The notes beneath the pieces are model-generated. The model had not been told where the DNA came from. It did no database searches and saw only the letters and a program-made list of their open reading frames with translations. DNA of 64,000 nucleotides. It comes from Bradyrhizobium sp. LLZ17. GTDB lineage: Bacteria; Pseudomonadota; Alphaproteobacteria; Rhizobiales; Xanthobacteraceae. The stretch spans positions 4,588,001 to 4,652,000 of the forward strand of contig NZ_CP165734.1 in the NCBI RefSeq assembly GCF_041200145.1, in the 5' to 3' direction. Below are positions 8,059 to 16,484 of this stretch, piece by piece (the stretch's first letter is position 1; the number at the start of each line of letters is the position of its first letter). The translations under genes were made by a program, and so were the position numbers.

Positions 8059-9323
8059 CGCGTGGCCCTCGGCAGCGCGCGATTGAGCGCGGTCGCGAAT
8101 GCGACGGTGATGGCGCCGGCCGCCGCGAGAAAGGCCGAGCGGCCCAGCAGCGAGCCCTTGACCGCCCAGGTGATGCCCGCGATGACGCCGGCGATTCCAA
8201 GCCAGCCGGCAACGATGCGCGGACGAACCGCATCGAGCATGCCGGAGACGACGAGGCAGAGCATGGCGCAAAGAATGGCGGCGTAGGCCAACCAGGGCTC
8301 ACCGGCCGCGGACGCGGGCCAGATCGGTGCGGCAAGCAGGACGAGGCCGATCGCGCATGCGGCGAGGACTTCGCCGGCGCGATGACTGATCCTGGCCGAT
8401 GCGAGAGCAAGGCTTACACCCGCAGCCCCGCACATGACGGCCCAGAGCGGTTGGGCCGGCGCCGCGCTCCGAAACCGGATCACCTCGTCAACCGTCGTCA
8501 CCTCCAGAACGGCGACAACGGCCAGCGCAAACGCGCCGTAGATCGACAGGACAGTGCCGAAGCGCAGCGCCCTTGGCGATGGCGCGGCGGCGATCGCGAG
8601 CCCGGCCCCGAACAGCAAGGCCGCGCCGTCCGCGAGAATGAATGCCGGCTGCGCACCATCGAGGTCGAAGCGAAGCGCCGTGGCGATCCACCAGGGAAGT
8701 GCTGCGATCGCGACGAGGTGGGCGGCCGCGCGGGAATTCCAGGCGAAAGCGAGAGCGGCGGCGAACAGCCAGACCGCCACGAACGGCAGATGCAGCGCGA
8801 CCGGCGCGTCATAGTTGCGCATGCAGGTCCAGATGCAGGCGGCCGCGAGGCCGACCGCGAGCGCGCCGCGCGAGCCGGTCAGCAGCGCCGCCGCGAGCGC
8901 GCCGATCGACCACAGCAGCATGCCGCCGGCAAAGTCGGAGCCGAGATGATACATCTGGCCGACCAGCGCGATGCCGGCGCCAAAGACGATCGCACCGATG
9001 CTGGCGCAGAGATCGGCGAGAACCGTGCGGCCCGTATTGGCGAACCAGGCGCCGAGCCCGCCGGCGACAACCATGCCGGCGATCAGGATCGCGAACCGCA
9101 CCAGCCGCGCGATCTCCGTCCAATGCGCCGCGACGAAGGCGAGGAAGGCGGCGGCGATCAACAGCCCGCCGACGATGGCGACGACCACCGCGATGTTGAT
9201 GCCGGGCGAGAGCGGCGGCAGCGCGCTGCGGATGCCGGCAGCCGCCGCCGGCGCGATCACGCCATCGGCTTCCCATTGCGCAAGATCAGCCTCGAGGCGC
9301 TGCCGGTAGGTCTTGTCGAACAT
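8055..9323 (-). CDS. DUF2157 multi-pass membrane protein
   Basis: 422 residues. The N-terminal cytoplasmic segment 'YRQRLEADLAQWEADGVIAP' is typical of DUF2157, and about ten hydrophobic segments rich in Ala, Leu and Gly follow ('VVVAIVGGLLIAAAFLAFVA' and others). It is very likely an inner-membrane protein with no assigned activity. Its stop codon overlaps the start of the GDYXXLXY gene, forming a two-gene operon. No catalytic motif is visible. The start at 9323 is consistent with the family's N-terminus. Confidence 0.85.
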   Translation of the reverse strand: MFDKTYRQRLEADLAQWEADGVIAPAAAAGIRSALPPLSPGINIAVVVAIVGGLLIAAAFLAFVAAHWTEIARLVRFAILIAGMVVAGGLGAWFANTGRTVLADLCASIGAIVFGAGIALVGQMYHLGSDFAGGMLLWSIGALAAALLTGSRGALAVGLAAACIWTCMRNYDAPVALHLPFVAVWLFAAALAFAWNSRAAAHLVAIAALPWWIATALRFDLDGAQPAFILADGAALLFGAGLAIAAAPSPRALRFGTVLSIYGAFALAVVAVLEVTTVDEVIRFRSAAPAQPLWAVMCGAAGVSLALASARISHRAGEVLAACAIGLVLLAAPIWPASAAGEPWLAYAAILCAMLCLVVSGMLDAVRPRIVAGWLGIAGVIAGITWAVKGSLLGRSAFLAAAGAITVAFATALNRALPRATR

Positions 9324-9540
9324 CGTCGTGGATCACCTGACTCCCTGCCGGCCGGCGGGATGTTGCTGGGTCGGAGCGCGCGGGTCGCGGGTTCAATTTG
9401 GCACCGCCTGGCGGGGCTTTGCGCGACCGGACAACAAAAAAGGTCGAAAACAACCCCATGCACAGTAGGCGGCGGCTGCAAGATCAATGACTTACACGGC
9501 GATCGGAATCGCCTGTATGACACGCTGCATGAGGGGGTAT

Positions 9541-10521
9541 CTAGTTCGCCTTGATGCCGGCCTCATTGATGAGCTTGCCCCATTTCGTGCTTTCACTCTG
9601 AATGAAGCGGCCGAAGCCATCCGGCGACGTGGGTGCGGGCTCCGCGCCCAGGGTCCGGATCTTCTCGGCCACCGAGGGGTCTTTCAGGGCCTTCACGAAG
9701 GCCTCATTCAGCCTGTTGATGATGTCGGCAGGCGTGCCGGCCGGAGCGACAAGCCCGAACCAGCCGACGGCTTCGAATCCCGCGAGACCACTCTCGGCAA
9801 GCGTCGGCACATTGGGCAAGGATGAAAGGCGGTTGGCAGAGGACACGCCAATCGCGTTCAGCTTGCCATCGAGGATCAGTTGCAGCGAGGCGGGGATATC
9901 CAGCACCGCGAACGGGACATGGCCTGCGAGGACGTCGACCGCGGCCGGCGCGGTCCCGCGATACGGAATCAGCTCCATGTCGATCCCGGCCTTCTGCGTG
10001 AACAGCGCGGCCGTCAAATGCATCGCTGTCGAATTGCCGCCATGTCCGATCGACAGCGCACCCGGCTTGGTCTTGGCGAGCGCGATTGTTTCCGCCACCG
10101 TGTGCGCCGGCACGTTCGCCGACGCGACGAGCACAAAGGGAATTTGCGCAAGCAGGGTGATGGGCGCGAGGTCCTTTGGATCGAACGGCATCGCCGGATT
10201 GAGGTGCGGGTTCACGGTCAGCGCGCCCGCTGGCGCGACGCCGAGCGTGTAGCCGTCGGGCTTCGCCTGCGCGACCGCGGCCATGCCGATATTGCCACCA
10301 GCCCCGGCGCGGTTCTCGATCACCAGGCTCTGCTTGAGCTCGGCACTCACCAGCGGTTCAAGCGCGCGGATGACGGTATCGGCGCTGCCTCCGGGCGGGA
10401 AGGTCACGATGACCTTGATCAACTGCTCCGGATAAGCCGCGTCGCAGGCTCCCGGCGGCAGAACTGCGAAAATCACACCCGACAGCACAGCGAGAATGCA
10501 GCGCCTTGCAGTTTGAAACAC
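9541..10521 (-). CDS. Bug-family (TTT) solute-binding protein
   Basis: 326 residues. An N-terminal signal peptide (about residues 1-29, hydrophobic stretch then 'CDAAYPEQ') precedes a periplasmic binding fold with the Bug motifs 'VTFPPGGSADTVIRALE', 'ENRAGAGGNIGMAAVAQAKPDG' and 'VPYRGTAPAAVDVLAGHVPF'. Bug proteins bind carboxylates or aromatic acids and usually deliver them to tripartite tricarboxylate transporters; no TctA/TctB membrane genes are in this window, so it may be an orphan receptor or sensor. It lies 53 bases downstream of a flavin monooxygenase gene on the same strand, suggesting that the ligand is that enzyme's aromatic substrate or a related compound. Confidence 0.9.
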   Translation of the reverse strand: MFQTARRCILAVLSGVIFAVLPPGACDAAYPEQLIKVIVTFPPGGSADTVIRALEPLVSAELKQSLVIENRAGAGGNIGMAAVAQAKPDGYTLGVAPAGALTVNPHLNPAMPFDPKDLAPITLLAQIPFVLVASANVPAHTVAETIALAKTKPGALSIGHGGNSTAMHLTAALFTQKAGIDMELIPYRGTAPAAVDVLAGHVPFAVLDIPASLQLILDGKLNAIGVSSANRLSSLPNVPTLAESGLAGFEAVGWFGLVAPAGTPADIINRLNEAFVKALKDPSVAEKIRTLGAEPAPTSPDGFGRFIQSESTKWGKLINEAGIKAN

Positions 10522-10574
10522 ATTCTCCTCCTCGACATTTATTATTGTAGTCGACGGCCGGTCAGCCTGGGTGA

Positions 10575-12218
10575 TCAGACCGTGGCCGCGCCAGTGATGC
10601 GCGCCAGCAATGCTTGCGGACTTTCAGGCACCGCCTGCCCACGCCAGGAGATGTGTTGGTCGGGCCGGACCAGCACGAGCTTCTCGGCATAGGCGCCGTT
10701 TGCCTCGGCAGGCGTGATGTCGATCCGTGCGAGTGGGATGCGGCGCTGTTCGGCCGCAGACAACAGCGGCGCCACATCGATCGTCGGGTCAAGCCGCAAC
10801 AGATTGTATCCCATCCCGAATGCGTCGTAGAGCGATCGTCCGTCGCGCAAGAACACGTGGGGCGCTCGCGCGCCGGGCACGGTGGAGGGCGTGAAGCTTC
10901 CCATCGCATAAGGTGGCGGAGTTTCGCCATCATAGGCGATAATCGGCGAGGCATCGTAATAATAGCCGAAGTTCAGTCCGGCGCAGCAATATTGCTGCAC
11001 GTTGAGATCGTAGGCTGCTCTGGCAAGAGCCGCGCGCGCGGCGTGACCACGCGGCGTGTCGTCCTCGATCTCCACTGACACGCCGCCGCGCTGCGCCATC
11101 ATGGCCATCGCATGGTCCATTGCAAAGCGCGACACCTGTTCGGTGATGGGCTGACGCTCCGCTTCATAGGCGCCGAGGATCGAAGCCGGCGCCCACCCGT
11201 TCAAATGCGCCGCCAATTGCCAGCAGAGATCGACGGCATCGGCGATGCCCGCATTCATGCCGTAGCCCGCATAGGGCATCCACAAATGCGCGGCGTCGCC
11301 GCAGATGAACACCCTGCGGTCGCGGAAGCGGTCGGCCACCAGCCGGCGCCCGACCCAGTCCTCTTTGCTGAGGACGCGGTATTCGAAACGCTCGTCGACG
11401 CCGAGGATGGCACGGATGGCCCAATCCCGATCGACCGAATCGAACTCCGGCTCGTCAGGCTTGAGATGATTGTGGATCAGCCAGCGGTCGTGACCGTCGA
11501 TCGCGACTGTCGTCCCGGAGCGTCGCGGGTTCAGCGAGAGCACCATCCAGGCAGGCTTATGCGCCCCCATCAGCTCCTTGAGCTGCGGGGCCTCGATATA
11601 GGTCGATTGCACGCGCTGGATCACCGGCGTTCCGGACAGGCTTGCACCGATCGATCTGCGGACCAGCGACCGGCTGCCGTCGCATCCGATCACGAAGCAA
11701 GCTTCGATGCGCAGTGAGTTCCCGCTATCGAGATCAAGCGCCTGTGCCACCACATGATCGTCGTCCTGTTCGACCTCGGTGATTTCCGTGCGCGCCAGAA
11801 CGGTGATCCGCGACTGAGCGGCAGCATGGCCGAACAGGATCGGCTCGAGATAGACCTGGTTGATCCGGTGCGGCGGCTCGGGTGTCGGCCACCAGGTGTC
11901 GGGACCGCCCGTTGCGCTGTAACGGCGCACGCGGGAGGGAATGTCGATGCGGCAGAGCTCGATGCCGGTAGCCGTGGTTCGATAGGAGCAATCGTTGGGG
12001 AAGTCCGCGGGCAGGCCTGCGTCGCGCAGCCTTGCGGCCACGCCGAGCCGGCGGAAGACTTCCATCGAGCGCGCCGACACGTGATTGCACTTGACGCTGG
12101 GCGGATCGCCGGCGTGGCGGATTTCCGCGACGACGACGTCGATCCCGCGCGCGGCCAGATCCATGGCCGCCGTCAATCCGACGGGTCCGGCCCCCACGAT
12201 CAGAACCTGTGTCCTCAT
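10575..12218 (-). CDS. FAD-dependent aromatic monooxygenase (class A flavoprotein)
   Basis: About 547 residues. The dinucleotide-binding motif 'VLIVGAGPVGLTAAMDLAAR' is at the N-terminus. The 'CDGSRSLVR' DG motif lies mid-protein, and the FAD ribityl-binding 'VFICGDAAHLWMPYAGYGMN' motif follows. This is the pattern of phenol hydroxylase/MhpA/PHBH-type enzymes, which use NAD(P)H and O2 to hydroxylate aromatic rings in the cytoplasm. The C-terminal thioredoxin-like extension ('DVAPLLSAAEQRRIPLARID', 'LVLVRPDQHISWRG') fits the larger PheA/MhpA group. ATG 12218 is chosen because it sits right before the nucleotide-binding strand. It forms an operon with the Bug receptor. The substrate is unknown. 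Confidence 0.9.
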   Translation of the reverse strand: MRTQVLIVGAGPVGLTAAMDLAARGIDVVVAEIRHAGDPPSVKCNHVSARSMEVFRRLGVAARLRDAGLPADFPNDCSYRTTATGIELCRIDIPSRVRRYSATGGPDTWWPTPEPPHRINQVYLEPILFGHAAAQSRITVLARTEITEVEQDDDHVVAQALDLDSGNSLRIEACFVIGCDGSRSLVRRSIGASLSGTPVIQRVQSTYIEAPQLKELMGAHKPAWMVLSLNPRRSGTTVAIDGHDRWLIHNHLKPDEPEFDSVDRDWAIRAILGVDERFEYRVLSKEDWVGRRLVADRFRDRRVFICGDAAHLWMPYAGYGMNAGIADAVDLCWQLAAHLNGWAPASILGAYEAERQPITEQVSRFAMDHAMAMMAQRGGVSVEIEDDTPRGHAARAALARAAYDLNVQQYCCAGLNFGYYYDASPIIAYDGETPPPYAMGSFTPSTVPGARAPHVFLRDGRSLYDAFGMGYNLLRLDPTIDVAPLLSAAEQRRIPLARIDITPAEANGAYAEKLVLVRPDQHISWRGQAVPESPQALLARITGAATV

Positions 12219-13041
12219 GCTCACTCCGATCCCCCCCCTGCATGGCCGTGGCTTCGCCGCGCGCGTGTTGTGCATTTTAGTGCAGGGGCGGTTATAAGGT
12301 AAGCCAGAAAGAACTCATCGATTCATGAGCTTTACCTTTGAATCTCACGCGGCAGCTACGGGGCTTTCACCGGCGTCGCGCGTCATTGATCCGTCGGGGC
12401 AAAACAGGGGCACGATGCGATCATGCAAGCGCCGATCGGCACGGACGCTATTGGGTCCATCGAAGCGGACGCGGTGACATGCGACCTAGTTCAGGCGCGC
12501 TCAGGGTCGGTCGGGCGCGCCGCAAAATTTTGGCACTGTCACCGTAACGGGAACGCGATTGGACGCCACGCTGCGCCATATGTCGGCGCACCTGCATACT
12601 GCCGTCCCTTACATTCAGATCAGCCAATATTCGGAATCCCGCGCATTCGTGCCACAAGTGTTCTCGCCCGTGTGCATCCACCACACTCGGCCAGCTCTTA
12701 CGGGGCGCTGCGTTGATCAAAGGACTTGCCGTCAGGATCAGCGGCTGATCCGTTGGCTATGGGAGGGCTCTTCCCGAGACTATTGATTGGGCAAGCGCTT
12801 CTAGGCGTCAGATGCCGCCAATTCTGTGGCTCATCGGGCTTCCGAACTCTCCAGGGCGATCGGCACGGCTCCGGCCAGCGAAGCGGAAGCCATGCAGGCC
12901 GAGCTGACGCGGCTCAATTCCCATACAAGCCTGAGATGTCGCGAGAACGCGGTCCGCGGGTCGAAACCCATCCATGGCGAGTACCGTGGATGGCGAGATG
13001 AGCCAGCGACACTCGTCACCCGCAATGTTTAGGCTGCTTCA
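12219..13041. other. Gene-poor stretch, left margin of the genomic island
   Basis: About 820 bases without a convincing gene. Composition is less regular than in neighbouring genes, and the short frames here have no recognisable motifs. The left end of the tRNA-Ser island should lie in or near this stretch, but I could not see a copy of the tRNA 3' end that would mark the second attachment site. Confidence 0.45.
12314..12329. promoter_or_regulatory. Possible operator upstream of monooxygenase gene
   Basis: Short inverted repeat CTCAT-N6-ATGAG next to an AT-rich 'ggttataagg' segment about 20 bases closer to the monooxygenase gene, where a -10-like TTATAA reads on the minus strand. Suggestive only; no regulator gene is adjacent. 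Confidence 0.25.
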
Positions 13042-13232
13042 TCACTCAGAATAATTCTTGAGCCGAAAGATTGCGATGCGCTCTTCGCCGACTTTCACGG
13101 TCTTGAGTAGTGAGCCCACGAACTGCTTGTTGCCTCGCAGATCAATCAAACGCCAGCCTCGCCCCGTAGATATCCGCTTCCCACGACTGCCCCTCTTACC
13201 TCTTACCGCTACCTGCGTTGTTTTTTTGCCAT
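13042..13232 (-). pseudogene. Small basic protein gene, frameshifted at an A-run
   Basis: Reading on the minus strand, an AGAGGTG ribosome-binding sequence precedes ATG 13232, then codons for M-A-K-K and a run of seven A. One more A in that run would open a 63-codon frame ('MAKKTTQVAVRGKR...', '...RLIDLRGNKQFVGSLLKT', '...ERIAIFRLKNYSE') ending at 13042. As written the ATG frame stops after seven codons. The protein sequence looks real (balanced, hydrophobic pattern, charged N-terminus) but I do not recognise the family. It may be decayed, rescued by slippage on the A-run, or the victim of a base-calling error. It follows the terminase remnant. Confidence 0.45.
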
Positions 13233-13270
13233 TTTACACCTCTACGCGCAGAGATAACAGAGTCGCAGAT

Positions 13271-13318
13271 AAAAGCGAGCCGCCGCACGAACGCCGGACG
13301 AATGAGGCGGCGGCTCGC
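13271..13318 (-). terminator. Rho-independent terminator within island
   Basis: Perfect 12-bp stem GCGAGCCGCCGC / GCGGCGGCTCGC with a 20-base loop, followed on the minus strand by TTTT. It lies inside the 3' tail of the terminase open frame, which suggests that the tail beyond it is not genuine coding sequence. Confidence 0.7.
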
Positions 13319-13885
13319 GTGCCTGGCGGTCGTCTCTTCAGGGCTGAAAGGCGGCTTGGCTTCGCGGATGCAATCCACGATCGCCATCCCGGTCGGAGCA
13401 TCTAGGTGACCGATTGCCAGCGTATAGCTGTCCTGCCCCGAACCGCCTGCGGGGTCCAGGAAGGCCGAGTAAGTGACGCCTCTTTCGGCCGGCCGCTCGT
13501 ATATCCCATCGGACACGCAAGCGAGCACCGCATCCAGCGAAATGTAGCTTTCGATGTCGTTACGGAACTGCGCTCCGAATTCGGCTGACGCGCTCGCCGG
13601 ATCAGCGGCGTAAGCTTCATCGATCTCGGATTGCGGGACACTCGGGTTCATTGTCCGGGTATCGGCTTGCCAGACAAGCGTCGGATCGCCCTCCTTGCCG
13701 AAGTGATCGCGATAAGCCTCGTAAAGGATGCCGCGCTTGGCATAGGGCGACGAAGCGACAAGCAGCATCGCGTTGGGGATCGTGGACATCGCTGGCTTGA
13801 TGGCCTTGACGATCTCGGCATCCGGCGAAGCCGAGCCCTCATCGGTCGTAAAGAAGGCTGCCTCACCTTCGCGTGTCGTCCCCAT
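13319..13885 (-). pseudogene. Phage terminase large subunit fragment
   Basis: The translated minus strand shows a recognisable C-terminal (nuclease) part of a phage terminase large subunit: 'STIPNAMLLVASSPYAKRG', 'GDPTLVWQADTRTMNPSVPQ', 'FLDPAGGSGQDSYTLAIGH' and 'REAKPPFSPE'. The N-terminal ATPase half is absent and the C-terminus runs into unrelated sequence and a terminator after 'FSPE'. A full-length enzyme would be about 450-550 residues. The terminase packages phage DNA using ATPase and nuclease activities; this copy cannot do so. At its 5' edge it is joined out of frame to another phage-like gene, so a deletion probably fused the two. Confidence 0.75.
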
Positions 13886-14256
13886 CCGATCTCTCTGCTC
13901 AATCGAAGCTGCTGAGCGGTGAGGCTCGCATAGCTCTGTAAGAGTGACTGAGGCGGCTCTTTACGCGAGCGCCGCAATCGCGCGAGGCGATCCTCGATAT
14001 GGACAAGCTCGGCCTCCAGCGCGCCGATGCGCCGGCATGCGATACGCTGCGGATCAGTCACGGCATCGTCACCGCCGCAATGAGCGATCAGCGCTCGATA
14101 GGTTGCCTTGAGCAAGCGAGCCCATCGTGATCGTCCATCTTCATTCGGCAGAAGATCGCGCCCGGTGCTGATGCGTGATGAGTGCCGACCATCCGCGCCG
14201 CTTCCCCGAGGGCAAGTAGGTGGCTTCTTCTGAGTCGCTTTCACTCGCTTCGGCAT
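13886..14256 (-). pseudogene. Phage-like small protein, 3' end lost by fusion to terminase
   Basis: A minus-strand frame starting at 14256 ('MPKRVKATQKKPPTCPRGSG') carries a helical stretch 'ACRRIGALEAELVHIEDRLA' and 'TAQQLRLSREIGWGR'. Proteins of this kind, often annotated as hypothetical, sit just upstream of terminase genes in rhizobial prophages and islands, which is the basis for calling it a possible terminase-associated or small-subunit-like protein. Its natural 3' end is missing: the frame runs directly into the out-of-frame terminase fragment near 13885. Function is not established. Confidence 0.4.
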
Positions 14257-14678
14257 TGCTCAAATTGCCCAATCTGCGCTGCGCGTTATGGGGCAGCGTG
14301 TCTGGGTAGAGCTAGCGTCAGCTTCGGTGATCGATGCAACCGGCCTTAAAAAAAGCGTGCAGTCGCTTACCGGTTAGGCGGACACCATGTCCGCTGACGA
14401 TGAGCCAATCGCGCAAATTCCTCACGATTTCATTCGGCTTGATTTGTCCGATGTACCGTCAAAATCGGCCATCTCAGTCGGTCTCAATTCCGCGTCATGG
14501 GTATTGAATGCGCGCGCTGCGCTAGCCTTGGCTCACCGAGTTTTCGGCTTAAGGGGATCGCTGGAAATCCGGCGCGAGTGTCGTCTGCCATGATTACCGC
14601 GAGCACGTCGAAGTCTGATTTCGGTCTCGGAGATCGCCGAGTCCGAGGATCGATAGTGCTGGATTGCTTTGCGACGAT
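14257..14678. other. Intergenic stretch within island
   Basis: About 420 bases. A 68-codon plus-strand frame (14387-14593, 'MSADDEPIAQIPHDFIRLDL') is the only candidate gene; its first half has protein-like composition but there is no clear ribosome binding site and no known motif, so it is not called as a gene. No repeat or RNA seen. Confidence 0.35.
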
Positions 14679-15809
14679 CTAGGTTTTGGCGGCCGGCTCC
14701 AAGCCGCCTCCCCTCATATAGCGGATTATCTCTGAATTAGCACTGACACTGATACGCTCCATGAAGCGATCCATTGGAATGAAGTGGTTGAGTCGATCAT
14801 AGACATTCTGAATGGAGATCGCCGCATAGATGTCTTCATAGCCAAGCATCTCTTCCATCTTCAGTCCGGCTTTGCGCTCTTTCTTGCCGAGCTTGATCTG
14901 CTCAGCGCTGAAGTAGCCGAGTGTGCGGATCAGCAGATGCCCGGTGCGATTATCGATATTCATGCTGATGTGGTCGGTGATCTTCTTGATGCGCGACTTT
15001 CTCCGCGACTTACTGGTGGGGTCTTTTCGCCGCTCCAGATAGTTGAAGTAGGCGCGGCCGAGACCTTCGACATCGGCGATGCGGTAGTAGTGGAGATTGT
15101 CATTCCAGAAGCGCAGATGGTCGAAGCTGAGCAGGTCGCGCAGGCTGATGCCTTTGCGCTTCAGCATCTGGGGCCCTTGGTCTCGCTCCTCGATATGGAG
15201 TGCTGGGGCTTTGGCCATCTTGGATACGCAGGGATAGGCGACAAGCCGGCTCTTGGCCGAACGCTTGGCGTCGTACGCTGTCGATTGGCCATCTTCGCCG
15301 AAGCAGATCGTCATCTGCTGGCCGCGCCGATCTTTCCGGAGTACGTGCGCCAGATGAAAGCGGAATGCCTCGTCGCGCTCGCTTGTGCTCCGATAGATCA
15401 GGTCGCGGGCCAGCTCGGCATAGTTGAAGTGCACATCATTGCGCCGCGCCAGCCATTCGATGGCTTCACGCGAGGGCTGGCGGAGGACAAGCCGCTGGAT
15501 CAATTCCGGATCGATCCGGCTTGTGCGATTTTCAATGCGCGGCTTGCCGCCACATAGGCTCCGCAGATGGGCCAGATCGGCAGCATCCATGGGGCTGCGG
15601 AGCCAGATGGCGAAGGCGTCGGGGAAATCGATGATTTGGAGCGGGCAGCCGAGGCCGTTGGAGGCGTCCGGATAGCTCAGGAGGTGATCGGGGGCATCCG
15701 GCTGCGGAAGGGGCTTGGACGGCCGTCTCTGACGGCCAGCGCGGCGCGTCGGCGCGCGATCTCCGGCACGGGTGGCAGCTACGGACGCTCTATGGCAAGC
15801 TTTGGACAC
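14679..15809 (-). CDS. Island protein, possible rolling-circle replication initiator-like
   Basis: 376-residue frame from GTG 15809. Not confidently assigned. The middle region has an order of motifs reminiscent of rolling-circle Rep proteins of phages and integrative elements: a histidine-containing strand 'AFRFHLAHVLRKDR', then 'RLVAYPCVSKM' (Y-x-C/D-K-like), then 'LHIEERDQGPQMLKRKGI' (R/E-x-R...G...L...GI) and 'LLSFDHLRFWNDNLHYY'. The C-terminal third is basic and helical. Similar hypothetical proteins accompany integrases in rhizobial islands. A classic HUH metal motif is not obvious, so the replication role is inference. Codon use is less GC-biased than in core genes here, as expected for transferred DNA. 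Confidence 0.5.
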   Translation of the reverse strand: MSKACHRASVAATRAGDRAPTRRAGRQRRPSKPLPQPDAPDHLLSYPDASNGLGCPLQIIDFPDAFAIWLRSPMDAADLAHLRSLCGGKPRIENRTSRIDPELIQRLVLRQPSREAIEWLARRNDVHFNYAELARDLIYRSTSERDEAFRFHLAHVLRKDRRGQQMTICFGEDGQSTAYDAKRSAKSRLVAYPCVSKMAKAPALHIEERDQGPQMLKRKGISLRDLLSFDHLRFWNDNLHYYRIADVEGLGRAYFNYLERRKDPTSKSRRKSRIKKITDHISMNIDNRTGHLLIRTLGYFSAEQIKLGKKERKAGLKMEEMLGYEDIYAAISIQNVYDRLNHFIPMDRFMERISVSANSEIIRYMRGGGLEPAAKT

Positions 15810-16052
15810 GGCAGCATCCCTTTCATGCTGTCAGCGGCAATAGCGCTCTTGGCGGAGCGGCTATCGCAAGCGATCGGGGCGCATCTTGGTGGTCGATGCG
15901 CCCCTTAAGGCCTGTGCGCTCCTTCACCGCGGGCAGGCGTAGAAAACAAAAGTCCATTGGTTACTCCTCGCAGAGCTTCGTCAGAAGCCGGGGAGCAGCG
16001 TAGATTTATCGGGGCAGATGAAAATGGCGACTAAAGCGCCCGAGCGTTCCAA

Positions 16053-16484
16053 TTAATCATCATAGTCGCCGATCAGGCGCTTGATAGGCCCGCGGCGTCC
16101 GAAGTCTTTAAGCTCGCCGCTCTTCCGGTGGCGATTTACGAGCTCGCGCACCCGCTCCTGGTTCGCGGCCGGAAACTCGGCGCATGCACGCTCGATGAAA
16201 TCATTCATGGTCGCTTTCGGGACCCGGCTGGCGCGGCCCAGCTTTTTCTGCTGATGCTGAAACCGCTGTATGTGGCTCAAGGCGCGACGAGTGGCTTTGT
16301 GATTGCCGTCGACTTCAGGGCTCTCAACGAGGTGTCCTTTTGGGCGTCCTCGCGGTCGCTTCGGCAGAGCCTTTATCGCGCTCTCAATCTGCTGAAGCTC
16401 CTCCTTAAGAGCTGCCTTGGCGGCTTGGAGGCGCGCGCGGCGCCTCTCGACCTTCTCCCAATCAAGGTCATCACCCTGCGCCAT
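16053..16484 (-). CDS. Basic coiled-coil island protein (143 aa)
   Basis: About 143 residues starting 'MAQGDDLDWEKVERRRARLQ'. The N-terminal third is a probable coiled coil of Glu, Lys, Arg and Ala ('AALKEELQQIESAIKALPKR') followed by an AT-hook-like 'KRPRGRPKGH'. The rest is basic and could bind DNA. The ATG lies inside the 3' end of the integrase gene (14-base overlap), so it is probably translated with it. The combination of coiled coil and GRPKG motif suggests a nucleoid-associated or excisionase-like accessory protein, but no family was recognised, so this is inference. Confidence 0.6.
   Translation of the reverse strand: MAQGDDLDWEKVERRRARLQAAKAALKEELQQIESAIKALPKRPRGRPKGHLVESPEVDGNHKATRRALSHIQRFQHQQKKLGRASRVPKATMNDFIERACAEFPAANQERVRELVNRHRKSGELKDFGRRGPIKRLIGDYDD

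Noticed and set aside
12219..13041. Second attachment site for the island (direct repeat of tRNA-Ser 3' end)
   Set aside because: Read by eye and not found; it may be diverged or lie elsewhere, so no att site was annotated.
14387..14682. Two overlapping small plus-strand frames in the island
   Set aside because: No ribosome binding site, no motif, and neither frame alone forms a complete protein; noted only as possible remnants.
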